The notes: generated by a model from the sequence alone, not told the origin. DNA of 64,000 bases from Cognatilysobacter xinjiangensis (GCF_014651995.1 NZ_BMXY01000001.1:1116001-1180000), one strand, 5' to 3'; positions 8,664 to 21,287 are shown, numbered from the stretch's first letter. Numbers and translations are program-made.

Positions 8664-10888
8664 TCAGACCCTCCCCGCGTCGATGCGACCGGCGCCGAGC
8701 GGCGCGGTGGCCCCGTGGCCACCCTCGATGTAGACCGTGCCCGGCGCGACCTTCCCGCTCACTTCGACCGGCAGCTTCGCGGTGCCGGCGGCGACGGCGA
8801 AGCGACCGACGGAACCTTGCTCGAGGCCGAGCGCCTGCGCGTCCTGCGGATTCAGGTGCGCGGTCGGCGCCTGATTGAGCGGATGCGACTGCAGCGCGGC
8901 AGCGCGGCGCACGATGGCGTCGGTGCGATAGATCGCCGGGCTCATGGCGATCTCGAGAGCACCCTGCCCCGCATCGACCGCGCGGCCGGCCGCGACTTGC
9001 ACCGTGCGCGGCGCGATCGACGCGCGCGCACCGGCGAGGTTCACGAACTCGAAGCCCGCGGCGCCAAGCTCGCCAGCGAGCGCACGGATCACGCGCCAGC
9101 CCGGGCGTGCGGCGTCCGGCAGCTTGCCGCCGGCAATCGCGAGCTGGTCGACCCCCTCGAGATTGGTCAGCGTTGCGTCGACCTCGGGCAGCAGGCCGAT
9201 CGGCAGGATCACGTCGGCGACGGCACGCGTCGACTCGCAGGCGAAGTGGCTGAAGGCCACGACCTGCGCGCCATTCAGCGCGGCCATCGCGCGCGCCGTA
9301 TCGGCGAAATCCAGGCCCGGCTCGATGCCGTAGAGGACATAGGCCGAACGCGGGTCAGCGAGCATGGCCTGCGCGTCCATCGAGGTCGGCAGCACCCCGT
9401 GGCGCGCGAGACCGACCGCGTTCGCACCCTGCGGAATGCGGCAGACGCGGGCACCGGTGGCCTGTGCGAGATCGCGAGCAGCGGCGCGGATGCGCGCGGC
9501 ATGGGGGCCGTTCTCGGCGATCGCACCCACCAGCACGATCGCATCGCCGCCGGCGATGGATTCGCGCAGCGACGAGTCGGCGAGCGTCTCCGCGATGCGC
9601 GAAGGCGCGACCACATGGCGGCCGGCGAGCTCGAAGGTGAAATCGAAATCGACCGGATTGACGACGTGCACCTTCGCGCCATTGCGCCAGGCGCGGCGGA
9701 TGCGGGCGTGCAGGAGCGGCAGCTCGTGGCGGATGTTCGAACCGACGATGACGATCGTCGACGCCGTGTCGATGTCGGCCACGGGAGCGGCGAACGGCTC
9801 GGCGACCGCGGCGTCCGACAGGTCGACCTGCGAAATGCGGTGATCGATGTTGCCGGTGCCGAGCGCGTCGGCGAGGCGCGCCAGCAGTGCGCCCTCCTCG
9901 TTCGAGGTCGACGGATGCACGAGCATGCCGAGGCGATCGGCGCCGTTGTCGCGCAGGATCTGCGCAGCGCGGGCGAGCGCCTGCTCCCACGACGTTTCGA
10001 CCCACTCGCCGCCTTCCTTGACCATCGGGCGCACCGCGCGATCCGCCGCGTACAGGCCCTGGTGGGAATAGCGGTCGCGGTCCGACAGCCAGCACTCGTT
10101 GAGCGCGTCGTTGTCGCGCGGCACGGTACGCAGCACTTCGCCGCGGCGCACGTGCAGGAACAGGTTGCTGCCGAGCGCGTCGTGGTAGCCCAGCGACTCG
10201 CGCGCCATCAGTTCCCACGGCCGCGCCTTGAACTGGAACACCTTGTTGGTGAGCGCGCCGACCGGGCAGACGTCGATGACGTTGCCGGAAAGCTCCGTCG
10301 TCAGCGGCTTGCCGTCGTAGGTGCCGATCTGCAGGTTCTCGCCGCGGTACATGCCACCGAGCTCGTACGTGCCGGCGACTTCCGCGGTGAAGCGAACGCA
10401 GCGCGTGCACTGGATGCAGCGCGTCATCTCGGTGGCGACCAGCGGACCGATGTCCTCGTCGGGCACCGTGCGCTTGCGCTCGGAGAAGCGGCTGATCGAT
10501 CGGCCGTAGCCCATCGACAGGTCCTGCAGCTCGCACTCGCCGCCCTGGTCGCAGATCGGGCAGTCGAGCGGATGGTTGATCAGCAGGAACTCCATCACGT
10601 TGCGCTGGCTCTTGAGAGCCTTCTCGCTGCGCGTGACGACCTTCATGCCGTCCATCACCGGCGTGGCGCAGGCCGGCGCCGGCTTCGGCATCTTCTCGAC
10701 CTCGACCAGGCACATGCGGCAGTTCGCGGCCACGCTCAGCTTGTCGTGGTAGCAGAAGCGCGGGATCGCGATGCCGGCCTTGTCAGCGGCCTGGATGATC
10801 ATCGAGCCCTTCGGCGCGGCGAGCTCGAGGCCGTCGATGAAGACGGTGACGTGGTCGGGCGGAAGGTTCGGGTTGACGGGCTGGGCGC

Positions 10889-10892
<4 letters not shown>
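8664..10892 (-). CDS. nuoG: NADH-quinone oxidoreductase subunit G
   Basis: A 742-residue peripheral-arm subunit, the largest of complex I. It has an N-terminal 2Fe-2S domain (C47, C58, C61, C75, cluster N1b), then [14 protein letters not shown] (cluster N5 with a His ligand), CIQCTRC...CPVGAL (N4), and a molybdopterin-oxidoreductase-like fold without molybdenum. The true start is MSAQPVNP, whose ATG overlaps the nuoF stop (ATGA). The open frame extends further upstream, but only antisense-like, Arg-rich sequence is added. Confidence 0.97.
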
Positions 10893-12253
<1,361 letters not shown>

Positions 12254-12259
12254 CGCGGC

Positions 12260-12787
12260 TTACTCCAGCCCGTCGAGCAGTTCGTCCACCTTCGCGGTGT
12301 CGAGCTTCTCGTGGTAATGGCCATTGATGACGACGACCGGCGCACCGCAGCAGGCGGCGAGGCATTCCTCTTCGCGCTTCAGATACACGCGGCCGTCGGC
12401 CGTGGATTCGCCCAGCTTGCAGCCGAGCTTCTTCTCGGCGTGCTCGACGAGCTTCTCGGCGCCGTTGAGCCAGCAGCTGATGTTGGTGCAGAAGGCGACG
12501 TTGTGGCGGCCGACCTTCTCCGTCTCGAACATCGAGTAAAAGCTCGCGACCTCGTAGGCCCACACCGGCGGAATGCCGATGTACTTGGCGACGGCGGCGA
12601 TGATCTCGTCGCTCAGCCAGCCCCCGTTCTGCTCCTGCGCGGCGTGCAGGCCCTGCAGCACCGCCGAGCGACGGCGGTCGGCCGGGAACTTCGACAGCCA
12701 GTGGTCGATGTGGGCGCGCGTGGCATCCGTCAGCGCGACCATGGGGTCGACGTTCTGGCAGGCCTCGAAGTTGCCGGTGGCTTTCAT
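12260..12787 (-). CDS. nuoE: NADH-quinone oxidoreductase subunit E
   Basis: A 175-residue thioredoxin-like [2Fe-2S] subunit (cluster N1a). Ligands are C100 and C105 (CTNISC) and C142 and C146 (CLAACC), the spacing expected for the family. Its length is normal. It lies 28 nt downstream of nuoD and pairs functionally with NuoF. Confidence 0.98.
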   Translation of the reverse strand: MKATGNFEACQNVDPMVALTDATRAHIDHWLSKFPADRRRSAVLQGLHAAQEQNGGWLSDEIIAAVAKYIGIPPVWAYEVASFYSMFETEKVGRHNVAFCTNISCWLNGAEKLVEHAEKKLGCKLGESTADGRVYLKREEECLAACCGAPVVVINGHYHEKLDTAKVDELLDGLE

Positions 12788-12815
12788 TTCGGTTCGGTTC
12801 CCCAGCGGCGCCGCG

Positions 12816-14120
12816 TCAGCGGTCGATCTCGCCGAAAACGATGTCGTAGGTGCCGATCATCGCGACCACGTCGGCCAGCATGTGGCCCTTGACGACCGCG
12901 TCCATCGACGAAAGATGCGCGAAGCCCGGCGCGCGGAGCTTCAGGCGGAACGGCTTGTTGGCGCCATCGGAGATCAGGTAGCAGCCGAACTCGCCCTTCG
13001 GCGCCTCGACCGCAGCGTAGGTCTCGCCGGCGGGCACGCAATAGCCTTCCGAGAACAGCTTGAAGTGGTGGATGAGGGCTTCCATGTCGTCCTTCATCTC
13101 CTCGCGCTTCGGCGGGGCGACCTTGAAGTTGTCGACGATCACGGGGCCCGGGTTGGCCCGCAGCCACTTCACGCACTGCTTGATGATGCGCGTGGACTCG
13201 CGCATCTCGGCCACGCGAACGAGGTAACGGTCGTAGCAGTCGCCGGTCACGCCGACCGGGATGTCGAAGTCGACCTGGTCGTAGCGCGCGTAGGGCTGCG
13301 TCTTGCGCAGGTCCCATGCGATGCCCGAACCGCGCAGCATCGGGCCGGTCATGCCCCAGGCCAGCGCGTCTTCCGGCGAAATGACGCCGATGCCGACGGT
13401 GCGCTGCTTCCAGATGCGGTTGTCGGTGAGCAGCGTCTCGTACTCGTCGACGCGCGCCGGGAAGTTGTCGGCGAACCAGTCGATGAAGTCGAGCAGCGAG
13501 CCCTCGCGCGCCTCGTTCGAGCGCTTGAGGTCCTTGCCCTTGCGCCACTGCGACTCGCGGTACTTGGACATGCGGTCCGGCAGGTCGCGGTACACGCCGC
13601 CCGGACGGTAGTAGGCCGCGTGCAGGCGTGCGCCCGACACTGCCTCATACATGTCCATCAGTTCCTCGCGCTCGCGGAACGCGTAGAGGAACACCGCCAT
13701 CGCACCGAGGTCGAGGGCGTTCGAGCCCAGCCACATCAGGTGGTTCTTCAGGCGCGTGATCTCGTCGAAGAGCGTGCGGATCCACTGCGCGCGCTCCGGC
13801 GCCTCGATGCCGAGCAGCGTCTCGATCGCACGCACGTAGGCGTGCTCGTTGCACATCATCGAGACATAGTCCAGGCGGTCCATGTACGGCACCGACTGGT
13901 TGAACGGCTTGGACTCCGCGAGCTTCTCGGTGCCACGATGCAGCAGGCCGATGTGCGGATCGGCGCGGCGCACGACCTCGCCGTCCATCTCGAGGATCAG
14001 TCGCAGCACGCCATGCGCGGCGGGATGCTGCGGACCGAAGTTCATCGTGTAGTTGCGGATCTCCGGCCCCGGCTGGCCCGGCGGCGCGTAGTCGCTGGTG
14101 GTCGACGCGGTCACGTTCAC
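12816..14120 (-). CDS. nuoD: NADH-quinone oxidoreductase subunit D
   Basis: A 434-residue 49-kDa-type subunit lining the quinone site. The signature [14 protein letters not shown] begins about 25 residues in. The start is taken as the GTG at 14120-14118, which overlaps the nuoC stop as GTGA and follows a GGAGG; another GTG lies two codons later. The frame stays open further upstream across nuoC but does not look like NuoD there. NuoC and NuoD are separate, unlike the fused NuoCD of E. coli. Confidence 0.96.
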   Translation of the reverse strand: MNVTASTTSDYAPPGQPGPEIRNYTMNFGPQHPAAHGVLRLILEMDGEVVRRADPHIGLLHRGTEKLAESKPFNQSVPYMDRLDYVSMMCNEHAYVRAIETLLGIEAPERAQWIRTLFDEITRLKNHLMWLGSNALDLGAMAVFLYAFREREELMDMYEAVSGARLHAAYYRPGGVYRDLPDRMSKYRESQWRKGKDLKRSNEAREGSLLDFIDWFADNFPARVDEYETLLTDNRIWKQRTVGIGVISPEDALAWGMTGPMLRGSGIAWDLRKTQPYARYDQVDFDIPVGVTGDCYDRYLVRVAEMRESTRIIKQCVKWLRANPGPVIVDNFKVAPPKREEMKDDMEALIHHFKLFSEGYCVPAGETYAAVEAPKGEFGCYLISDGANKPFRLKLRAPGFAHLSSMDAVVKGHMLADVVAMIGTYDIVFGEIDR

Positions 14121-14860
14121 TTGTTGCCCTCCGCGCGCTGCGCGGCTTCGCCGACCGAGGTCTCGTAGCGCGCGTCTTCGCGGATCACGCGCGGCACGAG
14201 CACGCGCGGCTCGATCGTGACCGGCTGGTAGACGACGCGCCGACGCTCCGCGTCGTAGCGCACTTCGACATTGCCGATCAGCGGGAAGTCCTTGCGGAAC
14301 GGATGACCGACGAAACCGTAGTCGGTCAGGATGCGGCGCAGGTCCTGGTGGCCATCGAACACGATGCCGTAGAGGTCGAACGCCTCGCGCTCGAACCAGT
14401 TGGCGACCGGCCACAGCTCGACGACCGAACGCACCGCGGGAACCGCGTCGTCCGGCGCGAAGGTGCGCAGCCGCACGCGCAGGTTGTGCTGCACCGACAG
14501 CAGGTGCAGGACCACCGCGAAGCGGCGGTCGGTCTCAAGTTCGACGCCGTTGGGCTGCTCGCCCCAGACGATGCGAGGCGTGCTCTTGCCTTCGACGCCG
14601 CGCGAGTACCCTTCCGACGAGACGGTGGTATCCCACTCGTCGCTGCCGTAGCTCAGGTAGTCGACGCCGCAGAGATCGATCATCTGCTCGAAACCGAATT
14701 CGTCGCGCAGGCTGCGCGCGGTCTCGAACCAGCTCTCGTGCCCCACTTCGAGGGTCACCTCGCCGCGCGGCTGCGCGACGATGACCGCGGCCTGCGGGAA
14801 GCGCTCGCGCAGGCGCGCGGCGATCGCGGGCTCGACGGCCTCCGAAGGCACGGCGCTCAC
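14117..14860 (-). CDS. nuoC: NADH-quinone oxidoreductase subunit C
   Basis: A 247-residue 30-kDa-type subunit of the complex I connecting module. The family signature is ERIAFDLYGI-like: here [22 protein letters not shown], followed by [15 protein letters not shown]. The start codon is GTG (14860-14858), overlapping the nuoB stop as GTGA. The C-terminal 40 or so residues are charged and less conserved. Confidence 0.96.
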   Translation of the reverse strand: MSAVPSEAVEPAIAARLRERFPQAAVIVAQPRGEVTLEVGHESWFETARSLRDEFGFEQMIDLCGVDYLSYGSDEWDTTVSSEGYSRGVEGKSTPRIVWGEQPNGVELETDRRFAVVLHLLSVQHNLRVRLRTFAPDDAVPAVRSVVELWPVANWFEREAFDLYGIVFDGHQDLRRILTDYGFVGHPFRKDFPLIGNVEVRYDAERRRVVYQPVTIEPRVLVPRVIREDARYETSVGEAAQRAEGNK

Positions 14861-15423
14861 TCGCGCACCCCCTGGCGGCGATCACCGAAGTTGGTGCCGC
14901 GACGGATCTTCTTCTGCAGTTGCAGGATGCCGTAGGTCAGCGCCTCGGCCGTCGGCGGGCAGCCCGGCACGTAGATGTCGACCGGCACGATGCGGTCGCA
15001 GCCGCGCACGACCGAATACGAGTAGTGGTAGTAGCCGCCGCCGTTGGCGCAGCTGCCCATCGAGATGACCCACTTCGGGTCGGGCATCTGGTCGTACACG
15101 CGACGCAGCGCGGGCGCCATCTTATTGACGAGCGTACCGGCCACGATCATCACGTCCGACTGGCGCGGCGACGGGCGGAACACCACGCCGTAGCGGTCGA
15201 GGTCGATGCGCGCCGCACCCGCGTGCATCATCTCGACGGCGCAGCACGCCAGGCCGAACGTCATCGGCCACATCGAGCCGGTGCGCGCCCAGTTCCACAG
15301 CGTGTCGAGGTTCGTGGTAACGAAGCCCTGCTGCATGACCGGGTTCTGGTCTTCCGGCAGCAGGATGTCGTCGAGCCGCCCTTCCGGCAGCGGGTTGAAC
15401 ATGAGGTCGGATAACGTCTTCAT
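14857..15423 (-). CDS. nuoB: NADH-quinone oxidoreductase subunit B
   Basis: A 188-residue subunit holding cluster N2, the final electron donor to quinone. Ligands are the tandem C60-C61 ([11 protein letters not shown]), C125 ([10 protein letters not shown]) and C155 ([12 protein letters not shown]). The start codon is ATG, 13 nt after nuoA. Its length is typical for proteobacteria. Confidence 0.98.
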   Translation of the reverse strand: MKTLSDLMFNPLPEGRLDDILLPEDQNPVMQQGFVTTNLDTLWNWARTGSMWPMTFGLACCAVEMMHAGAARIDLDRYGVVFRPSPRQSDVMIVAGTLVNKMAPALRRVYDQMPDPKWVISMGSCANGGGYYHYSYSVVRGCDRIVPVDIYVPGCPPTAEALTYGILQLQKKIRRGTNFGDRRQGVRE

Positions 15424-15436
15424 GGCGACTGCCGCC

Positions 15437-15793
15437 TCACTCCCAATCCAGGGCGCCCTTCTTCCACACGTAGGCGAAACCGATCACCAGCAGTGCGAGG
15501 AAGGTACCCATCTCGACGAGGCCGAATGCCCCGAGTTCCCGGAACACCAGCGCCCACGGGAAAACGAACGCGATCTCAAGGTCGAAGACGATGAAGATGA
15601 TCGCGATCAGGTAGTAGCGCACGTTGAACTGCATGCGCGCGTCTTCGAACGCGTTGAAACCGCTTTCGTACGGCAGCAGCTTCTCCACGCTCGGCGTCTT
15701 GGGGCCGAGCATGCGTCCGACAATGATGAGGGCGACGCCGATACCGCCGGCGACGATCAGGAACAGCAGGGTCGGCAGATATTCGGCCAGCAC
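15437..15793 (-). CDS. nuoA: NADH-quinone oxidoreductase subunit A
   Basis: A 118-residue membrane subunit with three transmembrane segments and the conserved loop [13 protein letters not shown]. The start is a GTG (15793-15791) with GAGAG about 8 nt upstream. The open frame continues to 15898, but that extension is Arg/Pro-rich and runs into tRNA-Leu, so it is rejected. This is the first gene of the nuo operon, about 95 nt after tRNA-Leu with no clear terminator between them. Confidence 0.95.
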   Translation of the reverse strand: MLAEYLPTLLFLIVAGGIGVALIIVGRMLGPKTPSVEKLLPYESGFNAFEDARMQFNVRYYLIAIIFIVFDLEIAFVFPWALVFRELGAFGLVEMGTFLALLVIGFAYVWKKGALDWE

Positions 15794-15888
15794 TCGTGTT
15801 CTCTCGGCTCTCGCGCGGCGGGCCGGCGGAGGCCGCGCGGCGCGCCTGGTTCGCCCCGCCCGTCGCGGGTCGGGGGGATGTTTCGGTG

Positions 15889-15973
15889 TGGTGCCCAAGG
15901 GGGGACTCGAACCCCCACGACTTGCGTCGCTACCACCTCAAGGTAGTGCGTCTACCAATTCCGCCACCTGGGC
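15889..15973 (-). tRNA. tRNA-Leu (GAG)
   Basis: An 85-nt class II tRNA with encoded CCA. The acceptor stem is GCCCAGG against CCTTGGGC, the anticodon stem CTACC/GGTAG holds loop TTGAGGT with anticodon GAG, and a variable arm is present. It lies between secG and nuoA. E. coli leuU (also GAG) likewise follows secG. Confidence 0.95.
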
Positions 15974-16047
15974 AAAAACTCGTCATCCCTTACACGTCGA
16001 CCGGATCTCTCGTCGACCCGCTCCGGCTTTCCGTGCCGGAGCAGCGC

Positions 16048-16076
16048 ATTGTAACTGAATTACGCCGTTTAACCAG
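16048..16076 (-). promoter_or_regulatory. Candidate promoter for tRNA-Leu and nuo
   Basis: Minus strand: -10 TACAAT at 16053-16048, the same hexamer as in the tRNA-fMet promoter, with a weak -35 (CTGGTT, 16076-16071) at 17 bp that overlaps the secG stop. The start would be near 16041, where an 8-bp hairpin (16020-16042) begins. The -35 is poor, so this is tentative; read-through from secG is an alternative. Confidence 0.35.
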
Positions 16077-16518
16077 CCTGTGAAGGCGAATTCGCTGCAT
16101 CCGGCGCACTCGTCGGCGCAGGCGTGGTCGCCGGCGAAGACTGCGGCGCAGCCGGCACGGTCGACGGGATCGCAGGCGCGGCCGGAACCGTACCGTTCGA
16201 GGGCGCGGCCGGAACCGTGGACGCCGGTGCAGCCGGAATCTGCGACATCACGCTGCCGCCTTCTGCCTCGGCCGAGCTGCGCGCGCTGTGCGAAATCTGC
16301 CAGGAGATCAGCAGGCTCAGCACGAAGAACGCGACCGCAAGCCACTTCGTCGTCTTCGACAGGAAGTTGGCCGAACCGCGGGCGCCGAACACCGTGCCGG
16401 AAGCGCCGCCGCCGAAGCCGGAACCGGCCTGTGCGCCAGCGCCGCGCTGCATAAGGATCAGCGCGATCATGCCGACCGCCAGCAACACATAGATGATGTT
16501 CAGGAACAGCATGGGCAT
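16069..16518 (-). CDS. secG: Preprotein translocase subunit SecG, long C-terminal tail
   Basis: A 149-residue inner-membrane subunit of the SecYEG channel. The two transmembrane helices (about 3-22 and 55-75) and the linker MQRGAGAQAGSGFGGGASGT are standard. The last 55 or so residues form an Ala/Pro/Ser/Thr-rich tail with four TVPAAP-type repeats, absent in the 110-residue E. coli protein. The start may be the first or third codon (MPM). It lies between tpiA (14 nt) and tRNA-Leu. Confidence 0.93.
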   Translation of the reverse strand: MPMLFLNIIYVLLAVGMIALILMQRGAGAQAGSGFGGGASGTVFGARGSANFLSKTTKWLAVAFFVLSLLISWQISHSARSSAEAEGGSVMSQIPAAPASTVPAAPSNGTVPAAPAIPSTVPAAPQSSPATTPAPTSAPDAANSPSQAG

Positions 16519-16532
16519 GGCCCCGTCATTGC

Positions 16533-17285
16533 TCAGTGGGCGGCCGCTCGCACGATCGCCAGGAAGTCTTCGGCCTTCAGCGACGCGCCGCCGACCAGTC
16601 CGCCGTCGACGTCGGGCTGGGCGAAGAGCTCGGCCGCGTTGTCGGGCTTGACGCTGCCACCGTAGAGGATGGGCAGCGAGCCGGCGATTCTAGCATCGCA
16701 GCCGGAAATCTCGCCACGGATGAAGGCGTGGACCTCCTGGGCCTGCTCCGGGGTGGCCGTGCGGCCGGTGCCGATCGCCCAGACCGGCTCGTATGCGATG
16801 ACCGCCCCCTCGAGCGCGGCGACACCGCCGTCGGCCAGCAGCGGCTCGAGCTGCTGCTCCAGGCGCCACCAGGTACGGCCGTTTTCGCGGTCCTCCAGCG
16901 TCTCGCCCACGCAGAGCAGCGGAACGAGGCCCGCCTTCTTCGCCGCATGGAACTTGCGCGCCACCAGCTGGTTCGACTCGTGGTGGTACTCGCGGCGCTC
17001 CGAATGGCCGACGAGGCCGTAGGTAGCGCCGACGTCCACCAGCATCGAGGCGGAGACCTCGCCGGTGTAGGCGCCCTTCTCGTTCGCGCTCACGTCCTGC
17101 GCGCCGAAGCGCAGCCCACGCCCGGCGTAGCGCTGGACCAGCTCGCCGAGGTACGGCAGCGGCGGCAGAATCACCTGCTCGACGCCTTCCGGCGCCGGCT
17201 CCGCGGCGATCGCATCGAGCAGCGACGCGGCGAACGCGCGGTCTCCATGCAGCTTCCAGTTTCCGGCAACGATCCGACGACGCAT
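16533..17285 (-). CDS. tpiA: Triosephosphate isomerase
   Basis: A 250-residue TIM-barrel enzyme interconverting dihydroxyacetone phosphate and glyceraldehyde 3-phosphate in glycolysis and gluconeogenesis. Catalytic residues are K11 (AGNWKLHG), H94 (GLVGHSERR) and E166 (AYEPVWAIGTG); the phosphate loop is GGSVKPDN. The length is normal. It is upstream of secG, and is divergent from the glycosylase gene with 57 bp between the two starts. Confidence 0.98.
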   Translation of the reverse strand: MRRRIVAGNWKLHGDRAFAASLLDAIAAEPAPEGVEQVILPPLPYLGELVQRYAGRGLRFGAQDVSANEKGAYTGEVSASMLVDVGATYGLVGHSERREYHHESNQLVARKFHAAKKAGLVPLLCVGETLEDRENGRTWWRLEQQLEPLLADGGVAALEGAVIAYEPVWAIGTGRTATPEQAQEVHAFIRGEISGCDARIAGSLPILYGGSVKPDNAAELFAQPDVDGGLVGGASLKAEDFLAIVRAAAH

Positions 17286-17342
17286 GGCGTGCTCTCCTCG
17301 ACGTGGCGCGAGAGTCTAGCCCAGCCGCTTGCCGACGAGACC

Positions 17343-17867
17343 ATGACGACGCTCCAGGGACTGCCACCGATCGAGAATCCGGACGCCCGCGCGCTGGTCC
17401 TCGGCAGCATGCCGGGCGGCATGTCGCTTCGCACCGGTCGCTACTACGCGCATCCGCAGAACCTGTTCTGGCCGTTCATGGGACGGCTCGTCGGGGCGTC
17501 GCCGGCCCTGCCCTACGATGCCCGGCTTGATGTTCTGCGCGGCGCGGGCATCGCACTGTGGGACGTGATCGCGAGCTGCGAGCGCGAAGGAAGCCTCGAC
17601 AGTGCGATCCGCGGCGCCGTGGCGAACGATTTCGCCGGCTTTTTCGCGCGGCATCCGTCGTTGCGGGCCGTGCTGTTCAATGGAGCGGCGGCCGAGACGA
17701 CGTTCATGAAGCAGGTGCCGGCCGATGCGCTGCCGGCGGCGGTCCGGCGCATCCGCCTGCCTTCCACCAGCCCTGCGAACCGATCGATCGACGAGGCGAC
17801 CAAATTGCGGCAGTGGGCCGGTGCGCTCGACGCCGCCGGCGTGCGGGTCGTCGCACTGCAGTCGTGA
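17343..17867 (+). CDS. UDG family 6-like DNA-deoxyinosine glycosylase
   Basis: A 174-residue protein of the uracil-DNA glycosylase superfamily, resembling the hypoxanthine-DNA glycosylase (family 6) group, which removes deaminated adenine from DNA. Visible motifs are VLGSMPGGMSL (19-29), YYAHPQNLFWPFMG (34-47, with the expected catalytic Asn N40) and LPSTSPANRS near the C-terminus. It is an isolated plus-strand gene, convergent with the oxygenase gene, with which it shares a bidirectional terminator. The family assignment is good; the exact substrate is inference. Confidence 0.8.
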   Translation: MTTLQGLPPIENPDARALVLGSMPGGMSLRTGRYYAHPQNLFWPFMGRLVGASPALPYDARLDVLRGAGIALWDVIASCEREGSLDSAIRGAVANDFAGFFARHPSLRAVLFNGAAAETTFMKQVPADALPAAVRRIRLPSTSPANRSIDEATKLRQWAGALDAAGVRVVALQS

Positions 17868-17917
17868 CGGCGGCAGGCCGGCGCTGTCGAAGGCGCGTTT
17901 CCCGCGCCCCCGGCGCG

Positions 17918-17943
17918 AAAAACCCGGCCGGAGCCGGGCCTTT
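17918..17943. terminator. Bidirectional terminator between convergent genes
   Basis: A CCCGGC/GCCGGG hairpin (17923-17928 with 17933-17938, loop of 4). On the minus strand it is followed by five T (17922-17918); on the plus strand by CCTTTC. It separates the glycosylase from the oxygenase gene. Confidence 0.65.
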
Positions 17944-17964
17944 CGTGTCCACCGCCGGAGCGGA

Positions 17965-18906
17965 TTACTTCAGCTTGATCTCGCGCAGGCGCTCCTCGAG
18001 GTACCCCTGCGCCGTGATCGGCTCGGGGTAGCGGCTCGGGTTGTCCGCGGTGACGCAGGACGGCAGTACGTCGATCACGAAATCCGGATTCGGGTGCAGG
18101 AAGAACGGCGTCGAATAGCGCGGCTGGCGCGCCTTCTCGCCCGGCGGGTTGACCACGCGATGCGTCGTCGACGGATACACGTGGTTGGTCAGGCGCTGCA
18201 GCATGTCGCCGATGTTGACGACGATGGTGTCGGCCTGCGCCGTGAACGGGATCCACTCGCCCTTGCGCGACAGCACCTCGAGGCCTTCCGCGCTCGCGCC
18301 GACGAGCAGCGTGATGAGGTTGATGTCCTCGTGCGCGCCGGCGCGCACGTTCGGGACGTCCGGTGTGGTGATAGGCGGATAATGGATCGGGCGCAGGATC
18401 GAGTTGCCTTCGTTCGTGACGGTGACGAAGTAATCCGCCGGCAGGCCGATGTGCAGCGCGAGCGCCGAGAGGATGCGCGAGCCGAGCTGGTCGAGCGCGG
18501 TGTACAGGCGGTAGCCGACGTCGCGGAACTCCGGCAGCACCTCGGGCCACACGTTCGGCGGCATCACGTCGGCGAACTTCGAATCGCGCGCGATCTCGCG
18601 GCCGATGTGGAAGAACTCCTTGAGGTCGAAGTGCTGCGCACCCTTCGCGGTCTCGATGCCGAACGGCGTATAGCCGCGCGCGCCGCCGATGCCGGGCACG
18701 TGGTAGCGGCGCTTGACCTCTTCCGGCAACGCGAAGAACTCGGCGAACACGCGGTAGGCGTCATCGATGAGCTGCTGCGGGATGCCGTGGTTGCGGATGC
18801 CGGCGAAGCCCCATTCCCGGTAGGTCGCACCGATGTCGGCGACGAAGGCTTCGCGCTGCGACGGATCGTCGAAGCGCTGGATGTCGAGGGTCGGGATCTG
18901 GCTCAT
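17965..18906 (-). CDS. 2-oxoglutarate/Fe(II)-dependent oxygenase, isopenicillin N synthase-like
   Basis: A 313-residue member of the isopenicillin N synthase-like non-haem iron oxygenases. The iron ligands are H192 and D194 (AGAHEDINLITLL) and H249 (TTHRVVNP); R263-Y264-S265 supplies the co-substrate RxS motif. The N-terminal DIOX-N region (EWGFAGIRNHGIPQQL) is intact. No biosynthetic cluster surrounds it, so antibiotic synthesis is not indicated; many bacteria carry such orphan enzymes with unknown substrates. It is 62 nt downstream of glmM. Confidence 0.85.
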   Translation of the reverse strand: MSQIPTLDIQRFDDPSQREAFVADIGATYREWGFAGIRNHGIPQQLIDDAYRVFAEFFALPEEVKRRYHVPGIGGARGYTPFGIETAKGAQHFDLKEFFHIGREIARDSKFADVMPPNVWPEVLPEFRDVGYRLYTALDQLGSRILSALALHIGLPADYFVTVTNEGNSILRPIHYPPITTPDVPNVRAGAHEDINLITLLVGASAEGLEVLSRKGEWIPFTAQADTIVVNIGDMLQRLTNHVYPSTTHRVVNPPGEKARQPRYSTPFFLHPNPDFVIDVLPSCVTADNPSRYPEPITAQGYLEERLREIKLK

Positions 18907-18968
18907 GTGTTGTTCTCGTGGCTTGTCGACAGTGTGCGGCAGCGTCGCCGAAGCCGGTTTGACCGAAA

Positions 18969-20314
18969 TCAGGCGGCCGCGGCGCGGACCGCCTCCGCGA
19001 GGCGTTCGAGGGTGGATTGCACCAGTGCGTCGTCATCGGCCTCGACCGTGACGCGCACCACGGGCTCCGTGCCCGAGGGGCGCAGGAAAGCGCGGCCACG
19101 TCCGGCGACCGCCTGCTGCGCGTCGGCGAGCGCGGCCTTGACGCTGTCGGCTTCGGCGGGCTTGGCGCCGGCGGCGCAGCGGACGTTTACGGTCTTCTGC
19201 GGCACTTTGCGCAGGCCTTCGAGTGCCTGCGACAGCGACAGGCCACGGCGGCCCAGCACCTCGAGCACCTGCAGGGCGCTGACGATGCCGTCGCCGGTAC
19301 TCACGCGATCGAGGCACAGCAAGTGGCCCGAGGCTTCGCCGCCCAGCACGCCTTCGTTGGCGACCAGTTGCTGGTGCACGTAGCGGTCGCCGACCTTGGC
19401 GCGGATGAAATCGATGCCGAGCCCGCCCATGGCCTGCTCGAGGCCGAAGTTGCTCATCAGCGTGCCGACCACCGGCCCGCGCAGGCGGCCGCTGGCCTGC
19501 CAGTCGCGGGCGAGCACGTAGATCAGGTCGTCGCCATCGCGCACCACGCCGTCGCCGTCGACGAACAGCACGCGATCGCCATCGCCGTCGAAGGCGATGC
19601 CCACGTCGGCGCCCAGTTCGACCACCGTCTTCGCGAGCAGCTCCGGATGCGTGGAGCCGACACCGTCGTTGATGTTGGTGCCATTCGGATCGATGCCCAG
19701 CGTGGTGACGCGGGCACCGAGCTCGCGGAACACCATCGGTGCGATCTGGTAGGTCGCGCCGTTCGCGCAGTCCATCGCGATGCGCATGCCGCCGAGGTCG
19801 AAGCCCTTGGGCACCGAGTTCTTGCAGGCCTCAACGTAGCGGCCCAGCGCGTCGCGCGTGCGAACCGCCTTGCCGAGCTCCTCGGAGGCGACCGTGCGGA
19901 ACGGCTCGTCGAGCGCGGCTTCGATCGCGAGTTCGGTCGCATCGTCGAGCTTCTCGCCTTCGGCCGAGAAGAACTTGATGCCGTTGTCGTAATGCGGGTT
20001 GTGCGAGGCGGAAATGACGATGCCGCCATCCATGCGCAGCGAGCGCGTGAGGTGAGCCACGGCGGGCGTCGGCATGGGGCCCATCAGCTGCACGTCGACG
20101 CCGGCGGCTACCAGCCCCGCTTCCAGCGCGGCCTCGAACATGTAGTTCGAGATGCGCGTGTCCTTGCCGATGATGACGACGGGCTTGCGCCAGGCCGGCG
20201 CGCGCGAGCGCAGCGCGTGGCCGTAGGCATTGCCCAGGCGCAGCACGAAGTCGGCCGAGATCGCGCCCTCGCCCACGCGGCCGCGGATGCCGTCGGTCCC
20301 GAAGTAGCGGCGGC

Positions 20315-20318
<4 letters not shown>
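18969..20318 (-). CDS. glmM: Phosphoglucosamine mutase
   Basis: A 449-residue enzyme converting glucosamine-6-phosphate to glucosamine-1-phosphate for UDP-GlcNAc, peptidoglycan and LPS. The phosphoserine is S105 ([17 protein letters not shown]), the metal loop is DGDGDR, and the C-terminal phosphate loop is [11 protein letters not shown]. The start ATG overlaps the accD stop as ATGA, so the two are coupled. In many proteobacteria folC follows accD instead. The N-terminal [13 protein letters not shown] is canonical. Confidence 0.97.
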
Positions 20319-21193
<875 letters not shown>

Positions 21194-21287
21194 GCTGGAG
21201 GCTCTCTCCTGTCGGACGAACGGCCGCCGCGCGGCCAGCGGGTCAGTGTAGCGCAGCCCTTCACGGGCCCAGCGCGGGCCCGAGGGC

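Noticed and set aside
15794-15898. N-terminal extension of nuoA
   Set aside because: It would run into tRNA-Leu and add only Arg/Pro residues. The GTG at 15793 gives the standard length.
17965-18906. Beta-lactam biosynthesis suggested by the IPNS-like fold
   Set aside because: No ACV synthetase, acyltransferase or other cluster gene is present. IPNS-like oxygenases are common orphans.
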